From an uncultured Lachnospiraceae bacterium (lineage in GTDB: Bacteria; Bacillota; Clostridia; Lachnospirales; Lachnospiraceae), in NCBI GenBank assembly GCA_902767235.1, contig CACXGR010000220.1, forward strand, positions 1-13,587: a stretch of DNA of 13,587 bases, read 5' to 3'. Numbering within the stretch: position 1 is the first letter of the stretch; every line of letters begins with the position of its first letter. The notes beneath the pieces were generated by a model. That model did not search any database. It saw nothing but the letters and a program-made list of their open reading frames with translations, and had not been told where the DNA came from. Positions 6,438 to 13,415 of this stretch are shown here, in pieces. The position numbers and the translations under genes were made by a program.

Positions 6438-7646
6438 ATGGAACCAATCAAACAACACGACAAGCGTCATCTGGATACCATGCCTGTCGGTGCTCTTGGG
6501 ATCGTTCCTATAACGGGATGTGAAGAGATGGCCGCCGAGATCGACTACTATCTCACCAGATGGAGGGCAGAACGCGAAAGTGAGCACAAGGATTCACTTG
6601 CCTATATAGGATATAAGAGCCCCTCCTATATCATCAACTGCAGTCTCCCGCGTTTTGGCACCGGCGAAGGAAAGGGCGTGCTGGGACAGTCCGTCAGAGG
6701 CATGGACCTCTATCTGCTCGCAGACGTAGTCAATTACAGCCAGACATACAAGATGTTCGGCCTCGAGAACCATATGTCTCCCGATGACCACTATCAGAAT
6801 CTCAAGAGAGTGATCGCTTCCATCGGCGGCAAGGCGCGCAGGATCACCGTGATCATGCCCTATCTCTACGAGAGCCGCCAGCACAAGCGCACCGCAAGGG
6901 AATCTCTGGACTGCGCCATCGCGCTCCAGGAGCTCGTCCGCATGGGCGTCGACAACATCATCACCTTCGACGCACATGACCCCCGCGTCATGAATGCGAT
7001 CCCGCTCAACGGCTTTGATACCGTCCAGCCGGCCTACCAGTTCATCAAAGGCCTGCTGCGCAGCGTCAGCGACCTGCAGATCGACAACGACCACATGCTG
7101 ATCATCAGCCCGGACGAGGGCGGCATGAAGCGCGCGGTCTACTACGCCAACGTTCTCGGCCTGGACATGGGCATGTTCTACAAGCGCCGCGATTACACCC
7201 GTGTCGTCGACGGCGTCAACCCCGTCATCCAGCACGAATTCCTGGGCTCCAGCGTGGAAGGCAAGGACATGATCGTCATCGACGATATGATCTCCACCGG
7301 CGACAGCATCCTGGAGGTCGCCAGAGCACTCAAAAAGCGCAAGGCGCGCCGCGTCTTCATCTGCGGCACCTTCGGCCTCTTTACTGACGGCATAGAGAAA
7401 TTTGACGAAGCCTACAAAGAAGGGGTTTTCGACAAGATCCTGACCACCAACCTGATCTACCAGAGGCCCGAGCTCAAGACCAGGCCCTGGTACGTGAGCT
7501 GCAACATGAGCAAATACGTTGCCTATCTCGTGGACACGCTCAACCACGACAGCTCCATCAGCGACCTGCTCGATCCTCGCGAGAAGATCCTGAATATCGT
7601 AAATCGGTATCACGAAAAGCAGCAGAACGGCGGGACCTCCCTGTAA
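6438..7646 (+). CDS. prs: Ribose-phosphate pyrophosphokinase (PRPP synthetase), long divergent form
   Basis: PRPP synthetase transfers pyrophosphate from ATP to ribose-5-phosphate, giving PRPP for nucleotide, histidine and tryptophan synthesis. Homology shows in ordered motifs: MPYLYESRQHKRTARES (140-156, matching the ATP-binding RQxR...RE region), FDAHDP (177-182, matching the DLH metal motif), SPDEGG (224-229), YKRRDYTR (248-255, matching the catalytic KRR loop) and VIDDMISTGDS (280-290, the PRPP-type binding loop). It has 402 residues, while classic Prs has about 315. The extra sequence is spread over the N-terminus, internal insertions and a C-terminal tail. The ATG at 6438 follows GCGAGGA. 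It is the last gene of the dnaD-dnaC-prs run and ends at a strong terminator. Family membership is clear. Whether it is the cell's main PRPP enzyme is not, because a classic Prs may lie elsewhere. Confidence 0.85.
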   Translation: MEPIKQHDKRHLDTMPVGALGIVPITGCEEMAAEIDYYLTRWRAERESEHKDSLAYIGYKSPSYIINCSLPRFGTGEGKGVLGQSVRGMDLYLLADVVNYSQTYKMFGLENHMSPDDHYQNLKRVIASIGGKARRITVIMPYLYESRQHKRTARESLDCAIALQELVRMGVDNIITFDAHDPRVMNAIPLNGFDTVQPAYQFIKGLLRSVSDLQIDNDHMLIISPDEGGMKRAVYYANVLGLDMGMFYKRRDYTRVVDGVNPVIQHEFLGSSVEGKDMIVIDDMISTGDSILEVARALKKRKARRVFICGTFGLFTDGIEKFDEAYKEGVFDKILTTNLIYQRPELKTRPWYVSCNMSKYVAYLVDTLNHDSSISDLLDPREKILNIVNRYHEKQQNGGTSL

Positions 7647-7668
7647 GAAATGTAAGATTGCATAACTG

Positions 7669-7696
7669 AAAAAATCCGGCTCATGCCGGATTTTTT
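7669..7696. terminator. Bidirectional intrinsic terminator between prs and the deaminase gene
   Basis: The stem TCCGGC (7675-7680), loop TCAT and GCCGGA (7685-7690) are flanked by six A and six T, so either strand ends in a U-tract. It lies 22 bases after the prs stop and about 43 bases after the stop of the converging deaminase gene, and can serve both. Confidence 0.93.
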
Positions 7697-7739
7697 CATG
7701 TGCGCTTCAATGTTTGGCCCGGTTTTCAAGCGGCGGGGA

Positions 7740-8237
7740 TCACAGATCCACCACCACTCTCCTCCCTGTTCTCTGATACTGATAATACCGGACGCCGGCC
7801 GCATCGAACATGCGCTTGCTGGCAATGGTCATGTCGGAATCCGCATACTTGTCGCTGTCGTATACGACCGTCCGGATGCCGCTCTGAATGATCGCCTTGG
7901 CGCATTCGTTGCAGGGAAAGAGCGACACGTAGAGGGTGGCGCCTTCCAGACTGCCGCCGCGGTAGTTCAGGATCGCATTCAGCTCACTGTGGGTGACAAA
8001 AGGATATTTGGTGTCCAGGGGGTCCCCCTCCCTCGCCCATGGAAACTCGTCGTCCGAGCAGCCTGCAGGCAGCCCGTTATATCCCATGGACAGGATCTTG
8101 TGCGAACTGCTCACGATGCAGGAGCCGACCTGCGTGTTCGGGTCTTTGGAGCGCAGCGCAGAGAGCTGTGCGACGCCCATAAAATACTCGTCCCACGAAA
8201 TATAATCGCTCCGCTTTTTTGTCATTTTGACAGACAT
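7740..8237 (-). CDS. comEB: dCMP deaminase family protein (ComEB-like)
   Basis: This 165-residue zinc deaminase most likely converts dCMP to dUMP, feeding thymidylate synthesis. The zinc and catalytic motifs are HSELNAI (His83, catalytic Glu85) and PCNEC (Cys109, Cys112). The N-terminal SWDEYFMGVAQLSALRSKDP and the loop MGYNGLPAG (51-59) are typical of the dCMP deaminase branch rather than cytidine deaminase or tRNA adenosine deaminase. The ATG at 8237 is set by AGGAGG (8243-8248) five bases upstream. An in-frame extension to 8363 runs into upp and is not needed. It is the last gene of the minus-strand run, 22 bases after upp. An alternative would be a riboflavin-type or other deaminase, but the motif set argues against it. 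Confidence 0.9.
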   Translation of the reverse strand: MSVKMTKKRSDYISWDEYFMGVAQLSALRSKDPNTQVGSCIVSSSHKILSMGYNGLPAGCSDDEFPWAREGDPLDTKYPFVTHSELNAILNYRGGSLEGATLYVSLFPCNECAKAIIQSGIRTVVYDSDKYADSDMTIASKRMFDAAGVRYYQYQRTGRRVVVDL

Positions 8238-8259
8238 ACTATCCTCCTGCCGCTCTGTC

Positions 8260-8889
8260 TTACTTCGTGCCGAAAATACGGTCGCCGGCGTCGCCCAGTC
8301 CGGGAACGATGTAGCCGTGATCGTTGAGGTGGTCATCCAGCGCGCCGATGTAGAGGTCGACATCGGGATGTGCCTCCGTAAACGCCTTCAGGCCTTCGGG
8401 CGCAGCGATGATGCACAGGAAGTGCAGCTTCTTGCAGCCGTGCTTCTTGAGCATCTCGACTGCTGCCAGGGCGGAGCCACCGGTAGCGAGCATGGGATCC
8501 ACCACGAAGATCTCTCTCTCTGCGCAGTCCGCCGGGAGCTTGCAGTAATACTCCACGGGCGCCAGTGTCTCAGGGTCTCTGTACAGTCCGATATGGCCCA
8601 CCTTGGCTGCGGGGATCATGGTCAGCATTCCTTCCACCATGCCCAGCCCTGCTCTGAGGATCGGGACCACTGCCAGCTTCTTTCCCTTGATCTCCTGAAC
8701 GGTCGTTTTGCAGATCGGTGTCTCGATCTCCACATTTTCAAGCTCCAGGTCTCTCGTCGCTTCATAGCACTCAAGCATCGCGATCTCGCTGATCGTCTCG
8801 CGGAACTCTTTGGTGCCGATCTCTTTGCGGCGGATGAGTCCGATCTTGTGCCTGATCAACGGGTGATCCATAATAAATACCTTAGCCAT
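8260..8889 (-). CDS. upp: Uracil phosphoribosyltransferase
   Basis: Upp makes UMP from uracil and PRPP in pyrimidine salvage, in the cytosol. The 209-residue length is exactly typical. Visible motifs are ILRAGLGMVEGM (77-88), the PRPP-binding loop DPMLATGGS (131-139), and the uracil-binding C-terminus YIVPGLGDAGDRIFGTK (193-209). The ATG at 8889 was chosen because GGAGG (8896-8900) lies 6 bases upstream and the protein then begins MAKVFIMDHPLI as in relatives. The frame extends to 8922 without support. It lies 88 bases after sua5 and 22 before the deaminase gene, all on one strand. I see no clear promoter in the 88-base gap, so co-transcription with sua5 is likely. Confidence 0.97.
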   Translation of the reverse strand: MAKVFIMDHPLIRHKIGLIRRKEIGTKEFRETISEIAMLECYEATRDLELENVEIETPICKTTVQEIKGKKLAVVPILRAGLGMVEGMLTMIPAAKVGHIGLYRDPETLAPVEYYCKLPADCAEREIFVVDPMLATGGSALAAVEMLKKHGCKKLHFLCIIAAPEGLKAFTEAHPDVDLYIGALDDHLNDHGYIVPGLGDAGDRIFGTK

Positions 8890-8977
8890 CTCATTCCTCC
8901 ATGCTGTCTGATTGATGTTCATTCATGTCTGTGCTTTATCTATGCAAAATACTGCTGTCCGCCAAATGCGTTCCATT

Positions 8978-10048
8978 TTACAGCAGCCTTTCACCTTGAT
9001 CGAGGTCCGCCACTCTGTGGCCTGCCGCTTTCATCAGGCGGTTCATGATCGCCTGGCCGAGATCACCGTCGCTGAAGGACTCCGAATAGATATACTCCAC
9101 CTGCTCGTCGTCAAACTCTCTCAGGATGCGAAAGAGCTCTTTGGCGGTGCTCTGCTCGTCGCAGCGGGATCCCGTGCTCTTGACGCTGTCCGCGTCATAC
9201 ATGGCCTTCGTCTCGTCTGTGCAGATCACGCCGGTCTTCATGCCCCGCGCCCTCTTCTCCCGCACAGCTTCATTGATCCCTGCTACTACTCTATCACATT
9301 TCCCCTCAACTATCACAAGTTCTCCGCGGGGAGCGTAATGTTTATATTTCATTCCGGGCGCCTTGGGCGCTTTTCCCGAATCGGGTTCGATCAGTGCCCG
9401 GTCCACTTCCACATCTCCCAGGACCTCCTCCAGCATTTTCTGCGTGATGAAGCCGGGCCTCAGGATCGTGGGCCTGCCCTCCGTCAGATCGATGATCGTG
9501 GACTCCAGGCCGATCCCCACCTGTCCGCCGTCGATCACCATCTCGACCCTTCCGTCCAGATCCTCCATACAGTACCTGGCCAGCGTAGGGCTCGGTCTTC
9601 CGGACCGGTTGGCGCTCGGCGCCGCAATGTAGCCGCCCGACGCGTCGATCAGCGCCTGTGCGATGCGATTGCTGGGAAAGCGCACAGCGACCGTGTCCAG
9701 CCCTCCGGTGGTCTCCCTGGGTACAAGTTCGCTCTTGGGAAAGATCATCGTCAGCGGCCCCGGCCAAAACAGCTCTGCCAGTTTCCCCGTCTGGGGCGGC
9801 ACTTCTTTGACGATCGCATCCAGGTCCGAGAGTCTGCATATATGTACGATCAGAGGGTTGTCCGAGGGGCGGCCCTTTGCCGCATATATTTTCTTCGACG
9901 ACTCAGGGTTGAGGGCGTCGCCGCCCAGTCCGTAGACCGTCTCTGTGGGAAAGGCCACCAATCCGCCCTCCCTTATGATCTTTCCGGCCCTTTGTATCAC
10001 TTCCGGGTCCGGATTTTCCTCATTCAACGCCGCGTATTCTGTTATCAT
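8978..10048 (-). CDS. sua5: L-threonylcarbamoyladenylate synthase, Sua5 type
   Basis: This enzyme makes threonylcarbamoyl-AMP from threonine, bicarbonate and ATP, the first step of the t6A37 tRNA modification. The 356 residues are the two-domain Sua5 form rather than the short TsaC form. The YrdC domain (about 14-205) shows FPTETVYGLGGDAL (33-46), KGRPSDNPLIVH (58-69) and PSANRSGRPSPT (144-155). The linker PGMKYKHYAP (221-230) leads to the C-terminal Sua5 domain (about 230-345), ending in the conserved GQAIMNRLMKAA. The ATG at 10048 follows GGAG by 4 bases. A longer frame to 10129 runs into the GH18 gene. It starts 14 bases after the GH18 stop, which indicates co-transcription. Confidence 0.96.
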   Translation of the reverse strand: MITEYAALNEENPDPEVIQRAGKIIREGGLVAFPTETVYGLGGDALNPESSKKIYAAKGRPSDNPLIVHICRLSDLDAIVKEVPPQTGKLAELFWPGPLTMIFPKSELVPRETTGGLDTVAVRFPSNRIAQALIDASGGYIAAPSANRSGRPSPTLARYCMEDLDGRVEMVIDGGQVGIGLESTIIDLTEGRPTILRPGFITQKMLEEVLGDVEVDRALIEPDSGKAPKAPGMKYKHYAPRGELVIVEGKCDRVVAGINEAVREKRARGMKTGVICTDETKAMYDADSVKSTGSRCDEQSTAKELFRILREFDDEQVEYIYSESFSDGDLGQAIMNRLMKAAGHRVADLDQGERLL

Positions 10049-10062
10049 TTTACTCCGCTCTT

Positions 10063-11757
10063 TTACTTTTGATCCATATATGCTGCTATGACATCCCAGA
10101 CGTCTTCCGTCTCCATTCCCAGGCACCACTCTGCCACGCCGGCGACAGCATGCGACTCCATCACCTTCAGCTTCGCCTCGATGGACTCCGCGTCCTCGAT
10201 CCAGATCTGGTAGGTGGCCTCGTCATCGGCAGCTTCCGCATAGTTCTGTCCGGTCATGCCGTTCCACTCCACCTTCATGTTGTGGTTGGCGATGAACTGC
10301 TGTATCTCGCTCATCCCGTAGGCCTCGCTTCCCAGGCCCTCTGCTGTGGTCTTCCAGATCCTGGTGTAGAACGGGATCGCGTTGACCAGCTTCTCCGCCG
10401 GCACTTCCTTCAGCGCCTCCTCGATCCCGTAAGTCACGTAATCCAAAGACGCAACGCTGCCGGCCTCCGTACTGCCCGCGTAGTGCTCGTCATACCCCAT
10501 GATCACGACGTAATCTGCGAACACGCCCTGCTCATCGAGCCGGTAATAGTCATTGAAGTTGTACGGCACATAATTATCGACAGAGAAGATGAGTCCTTCT
10601 CTGCGGCATGCGATCGAGAGTTCCCGGATAAATTCGATGTAATGATCGCCGTTCACTTCCGACACGCCTTCGATATCCGCATTGATGCCTTCGATCCCCA
10701 TATCTTTGGCCGTGCCGACGACCTTGTCGATCACAGCGGCCCTGCTCTCGCCGGAAGCCATGAAGGACTCCTGCACTCCGTTGGGTCCGTTGAAATTGTC
10801 AAGGACCGCCCAGACCTGCATGCCCTGTTCATGTACGTGATCCACATAGTCCTGCGATGCGCGGATGTCCATCGAACCGTTCTCACTCAGCACCGAGAAC
10901 CATGTAGGGCCGACCACATTGACGCTCTTGGTCTTGCCGAGCCTGTCGGCCAGTGTGGTGTTTCCGGCCGTTCCGGCGATGCTGTGCCAGACCAGGTTCA
11001 CTTTGCCCTCAAGCGCAGTGCGCTTGTATTCCGGCTCCTTGTAGTTCTCCACCGCAGCCATCTGCACCGCCTCCGGCTTGCTCATCTTGCGGTTTTCCAT
11101 ATAGCCGATCATCGCGTCATCCGTGGCCACTTTGCTCCAGTTATCCATCTGCTCGAGCACGACCACTCTGCTGCCGGCCGTCACAGCCGAGACCACTTTG
11201 CTCTTGACGCCGCCCGATACCCGCAGGCTGGTATCTTTGGTCACCTGCGCCTCCTGGCGCTCGCCCCACTCCGTATAGATGCTGACCCGGTTGGGCGCTG
11301 TAAATGCCTGATAGGAGAAATTGCTGTAGTGCAGCGCAAAGTCCAGGGAGACATATACCGCGTCCCCTTCCTGCACACAGATCACATATGCCTCTTTGGT
11401 CTCCTTCCCCGATGCGTCGGACCAAGTATCGCTCCCCTCCTTCGCCGTGATGCGCGTGTCGGGAAGACAGTAGCTCAGTTCCGCGTCCGTATCGGAATAA
11501 TAGAACCTGTCGTTGATCAGTTCCTTGAGCAGTGCCAGCCCCATGTAATAGCTGTCGCCGATCTTCCTTACATGATAATCCGTAAACTGGTCCTGCAGGA
11601 TCACCGGATAGTCGTCCTCCCCTTCCACTTCATAGTAAGCGTCCAGGTCCACCTGTTCTTCACTGTAAGTATATTTGGTCCAATACGTCTTATAAAATAC
11701 GGTCCCCAGCACTCCGATGAGAATAATGACGACCAGTGTGGGCAGAACTTTCTTCAT
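10063..11757 (-). CDS. Membrane-anchored SH3-domain glycoside hydrolase family 18 protein
   Basis: The 564-residue protein has an N-terminal transmembrane anchor or uncleaved signal (residues 4-22), so the rest is probably outside the cell near the wall. Residues about 45-160 form an unassigned beta-rich region, about 168-225 look like a bacterial SH3 domain, and about 250-562 are a GH18 barrel of the YaaH/YdhD kind. The active-site strand reads EGINADIE (356-363), keeping Asp361 and the catalytic Glu363. Also present are MGYDEHY (420-426) and the substrate-floor Trp in VAEWCLGM (541-548). Peptidoglycan or spore cortex glycan is a likely substrate by family, but this is inference. The ATG at 11757 follows AAAGGAGA. 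It heads a run with sua5, upp and comEB and has a good promoter. Confidence 0.88.
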   Translation of the reverse strand: MKKVLPTLVVIILIGVLGTVFYKTYWTKYTYSEEQVDLDAYYEVEGEDDYPVILQDQFTDYHVRKIGDSYYMGLALLKELINDRFYYSDTDAELSYCLPDTRITAKEGSDTWSDASGKETKEAYVICVQEGDAVYVSLDFALHYSNFSYQAFTAPNRVSIYTEWGERQEAQVTKDTSLRVSGGVKSKVVSAVTAGSRVVVLEQMDNWSKVATDDAMIGYMENRKMSKPEAVQMAAVENYKEPEYKRTALEGKVNLVWHSIAGTAGNTTLADRLGKTKSVNVVGPTWFSVLSENGSMDIRASQDYVDHVHEQGMQVWAVLDNFNGPNGVQESFMASGESRAAVIDKVVGTAKDMGIEGINADIEGVSEVNGDHYIEFIRELSIACRREGLIFSVDNYVPYNFNDYYRLDEQGVFADYVVIMGYDEHYAGSTEAGSVASLDYVTYGIEEALKEVPAEKLVNAIPFYTRIWKTTAEGLGSEAYGMSEIQQFIANHNMKVEWNGMTGQNYAEAADDEATYQIWIEDAESIEAKLKVMESHAVAGVAEWCLGMETEDVWDVIAAYMDQK

Positions 11758-11787
11758 TTGCTCTTCTCCTTTCAGATTCACGTCGTT

Positions 11788-11816
11788 ATTATAACAGAGT
11801 ATGGGAAATGTAACAA
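11788..11816 (-). promoter_or_regulatory. Promoter of the GH18-sua5-upp-comEB run
   Basis: On the minus strand TTGTTA (11811-11816) and TATAAT (11788-11793) are 17 bases apart, and the -10 carries the extended TG (TGTTATAAT). The start would be near 11781, only about 24 bases before the ATG. Two 9-bp direct repeats lie just upstream of the -35. Confidence 0.8.
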
Positions 11817-11823
11817 ACGAAAC

Positions 11824-11851
11824 CGCTCCGAACATGACAGAACGCTCCGAA
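11824..11851 (-). repeat. Direct repeats TTCGGAGCG upstream of the GH18 promoter
   Basis: CGCTCCGAA occurs on the plus strand at 11824-11832 and 11843-11851, with a 19-bp period. Read on the minus strand, the pair sits directly upstream of the -35 box. A two-helical-turn spacing at this position suits an activator or other DNA-binding protein. Confidence 0.5.
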
Positions 11852-11944
11852 TACCGTCTGCCGCACGCGGGTCCCGCCGTGTCGAAAGGTATACGAAGCG
11901 TTCTTTGATATGACATCAATATGGCTATAGAATTGAAAGCAGAC

Positions 11945-11982
11945 ATAAGACAGCAGATCCTACTCTGATCAGCATGTCTTAT
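11945..11982. repeat. Imperfect inverted repeat / hairpin
   Basis: ATAAGACA (11945-11952) and TGTCTTAT (11975-11982) are perfect complements. Inside them GC-A-GATC pairs with GATC-A-GC apart from one mismatch and one bulge, around a 7-base loop. There is no U-tract on either side, so it is not a standard terminator. It may be a structured RNA element or a protein site. Confidence 0.45.
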
Positions 11983-12189
11983 CCTCGACTTGCCGGCGGA
12001 CTGCGCAGACCGAAGGAAGTACGTTCTTTCCGTGTGGTTTGCACTCCGCTGTCCCGCATCCGCCGCGGGAAGCGCAGAAACTGTACCTTATTTAATGACT
12101 GTTTTTTATACTGACGCTTTTGATCATTCTGGAATCTGTTCTGTCGAATTGACCAGAAACTTAGACAATGGGATGTACCCATCGGTAAA

Positions 12190-12217
12190 TGTTAATTAGA
12201 AATGATAGAAATTAACA
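12190..12217. repeat. Inverted repeat TGTTAATT-N12-AATTAACA
   Basis: Two perfect 8-bp arms (12190-12197 and 12210-12217) surround a 12-base centre. It lies about 35 bases before the candidate mecA -35 box. The half-site TGTTAA recalls redox-regulator sites, but the spacing is wrong for Rex. No regulator can be named. Confidence 0.4.
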
Positions 12218-12251
12218 GGTCGTGCTCCTCACCTCCCCGCCGATACACAGA

Positions 12252-12280
12252 TTGTTTCATCTGCTTCCGAGTGCTATTCT
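12252..12280 (+). promoter_or_regulatory. Candidate mecA promoter
   Basis: TTGTTT (12252-12257), 17 bases, then TATTCT (12275-12280) with the extended -10 TG. The boxes are mediocre. If used, mecA would have a leader of about 245 bases. No better promoter was found closer to the gene. Confidence 0.35.
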
Positions 12281-12531
12281 AATACACCCGCTCCGTTGAA
12301 AACAACACTCCCGCCTTCCGAAAATCCGAAAGCGGCCATTCTTGTGATTTTCGCACAACACTTCCGGCGCCTGAAGATTTAGTTGACCGCGGCCTGCGTT
12401 TGCGTCAAAATATAGTTAAAGATGGGTTATTATCCCCTCTGGCCGATAGCAGCTTCCCGGCGGCAGACCTTTGCCCGATCACCGCCTGCAGAGACATCCC
12501 CAGGGCTGTCCGGCTGCAGAAGGAGGAGTTT

Positions 12532-13251
12532 ATGAAAATAGAAAAAATCAGCAACAGCCAGATCCGCTGCATACTGACCGAAGAAGATCTTGCGGGCCGC
12601 CAGCTCCGCCTGAGCGAGCTTGCATACGGAACAGAAAAAGCCAGGGCACTGTTTCGCGATATGATGGAACAGGCCGCGATCCAGTGCGGCTTTGACGCGG
12701 AGAACTACCCGCTCATGATCGAGGCGATCCCTCTCGGTGCGAACAGCATCGTCCTGATCGTCACCAAAGTGGACAACCCCGAGGAGCTGGACACACGTTT
12801 TTCCAATTTTGCGCCCTCTGTGCAGAAGGACGCCGCTCCGGCGCAGGAGCCCCCTTCCCCGCTCAACCAGCTGCTCAAGTCCCTGCGCGGCAGGGAGCAG
12901 GCATCGGATTCCTCTTCCGCCTCCGAGGCGCTCAGCCGGCGCCGGGCGTTCATGATGACTTCCCGGCTCTATTCCTTCGAGTCCATGACGGATGTGATCC
13001 GCGCGGCCAGGATGCTGGCTTCTGCCTATACAGGGAGCAGTTCTCTCTACCGCGATGAGAAGAGCGGCACGATCTATCTCCTCCTGAAAATGCGGGATAT
13101 GGAAGAGGTCGCCGCCATGCAGCGCGTGATCGCCTCCTTGTCCGAATACGGCACACCCGAGAAGGTGAGCCCGGCCAGACAGCAGTATCTGGTCACTCAC
13201 TGCAGCGTTCTGTGTGCCGAGAACGCCTTGGGCACCCTGGCGCAGCTGTGA
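12532..13251 (+). CDS. mecA: MecA-family ClpC adaptor protein
   Basis: MecA proteins bind substrates and deliver them to the ClpC AAA+ unfoldase, and also promote ClpC assembly. The 239-residue product matches the family. The N-terminal substrate-binding domain (1 to about 90) is well conserved, with MKIEKISNSQIRCILTEEDL, LAYGTEKARALFRDMMEQA and PLMIEAIPLGANSIVLIVTKVDNPEELD. A Pro/Ser/Ala-rich linker (about 91-138) follows, then the ClpC-binding C-terminal domain (about 139-235, with SRLYSFESMTDVIRAARML and VTHCSVLCAENALGTLAQL). The ATG at 12532 follows AGGAGG (12521-12526). A frame extended to TTG 12400 has no family support. It stands alone between a long intergenic region and a strong terminator. 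Clostridial targets of MecA cannot be read from the sequence. Confidence 0.92.
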   Translation: MKIEKISNSQIRCILTEEDLAGRQLRLSELAYGTEKARALFRDMMEQAAIQCGFDAENYPLMIEAIPLGANSIVLIVTKVDNPEELDTRFSNFAPSVQKDAAPAQEPPSPLNQLLKSLRGREQASDSSSASEALSRRRAFMMTSRLYSFESMTDVIRAARMLASAYTGSSSLYRDEKSGTIYLLLKMRDMEEVAAMQRVIASLSEYGTPEKVSPARQQYLVTHCSVLCAENALGTLAQL

Positions 13252-13264
13252 CAGAAAACCCTTT

Positions 13265-13292
13265 AAAACAGGCGCTTCGGCGCCTGTTTTTT
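13265..13292 (+). terminator. Intrinsic terminator of mecA
   Basis: Stem AAAACAGGCGC / GCGCCTGTTTT with a TTCG tetraloop closed by C-G, followed by a run of six T in total (13287-13292). It begins 13 bases after the mecA stop. Confidence 0.95.
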
Positions 13293-13327
13293 GATGTCTG
13301 CTCCGTTTAGACATTTTCTTCCGACTG

Positions 13328-13345
13328 CTGTTAACTTATTCACAA
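13328..13345. promoter_or_regulatory. Rex-like operator upstream of pyruvate:ferredoxin oxidoreductase
   Basis: CTGTTAA-CTTA-TTCACAA matches the clostridial Rex consensus TTGTTAA-N4-TTAACAA at 12 of 14 defined bases with the correct spacing. It lies about 92 bases upstream of the predicted -35 box. Rex senses NADH/NAD+, and fermentation genes are its usual targets. The inner 9-mer TTATTCACA also resembles a DnaA box. Confidence 0.5.
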
Positions 13346-13415
13346 GTCCTGTGAAACTTCCACAATAGTTATGTATGACTAACTCATTTTTTCGTAACAA
13401 TTACTGGATTTTTCG

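Larger units (their letters stand above)
11758..12531. other. Long intergenic region GH18/mecA without a convincing gene
   Basis: Of these 774 bases about 100 are explained by the GH18 promoter and its repeats. Two overlapping frames near 11979-12199, one on each strand, do not look like proteins I recognise and lack a good ribosome site. Remaining contents: an imperfect hairpin (11945-11982), an 8-bp inverted repeat (12190-12217), a candidate extended -10 promoter toward mecA (12252-12280), and a small TTGTG/CACAA dyad (12342-12358). No known ncRNA or riboswitch was recognised, though the length leaves room for one. Confidence 0.55.

Noticed and set aside
6594..7613. 339-codon open frame on the minus strand, opposite prs
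   Set aside because: Antisense shadow with no family motif; the plus-strand Prs motifs are unambiguous.
8227..9048. 273-codon open frame on the plus strand, opposite upp
   Set aside because: Antisense shadow with no recognisable domain; it spans the upp ribosome site and the sua5-upp gap.
8912..10072. 386-codon open frame on the plus strand, opposite sua5
   Set aside because: Antisense shadow. Sua5 motifs are complete on the minus strand.
10069..11913. 614-codon open frame on the plus strand, opposite the GH18 gene
   Set aside because: It mirrors the GH18 gene almost end to end, has His/Val/Asp/Leu-rich composition typical of antisense reading of a GC-biased gene, lacks recognisable motifs, and the minus-strand protein has clear domains, a ribosome site and a promoter.
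11979..12199. Two overlapping open frames of 67 and 69 codons on opposite strands
   Set aside because: Neither has a convincing ribosome site or motif. They remain possible but unsupported.
12430..13314. 294-codon open frame on the minus strand, opposite mecA
   Set aside because: It runs through the mecA terminator hairpin and has no family match that I recognise.
13336..13344. TTATTCACA as a DnaA box before the pyruvate oxidoreductase
   Set aside because: A single copy embedded in a better Rex-like match, with no supporting cluster.
13351..13366. Second Rex site in the TGTGAAACTTCCACAA segment
   Set aside because: The half-sites match poorly and the spacing is 3 bases, not 4.
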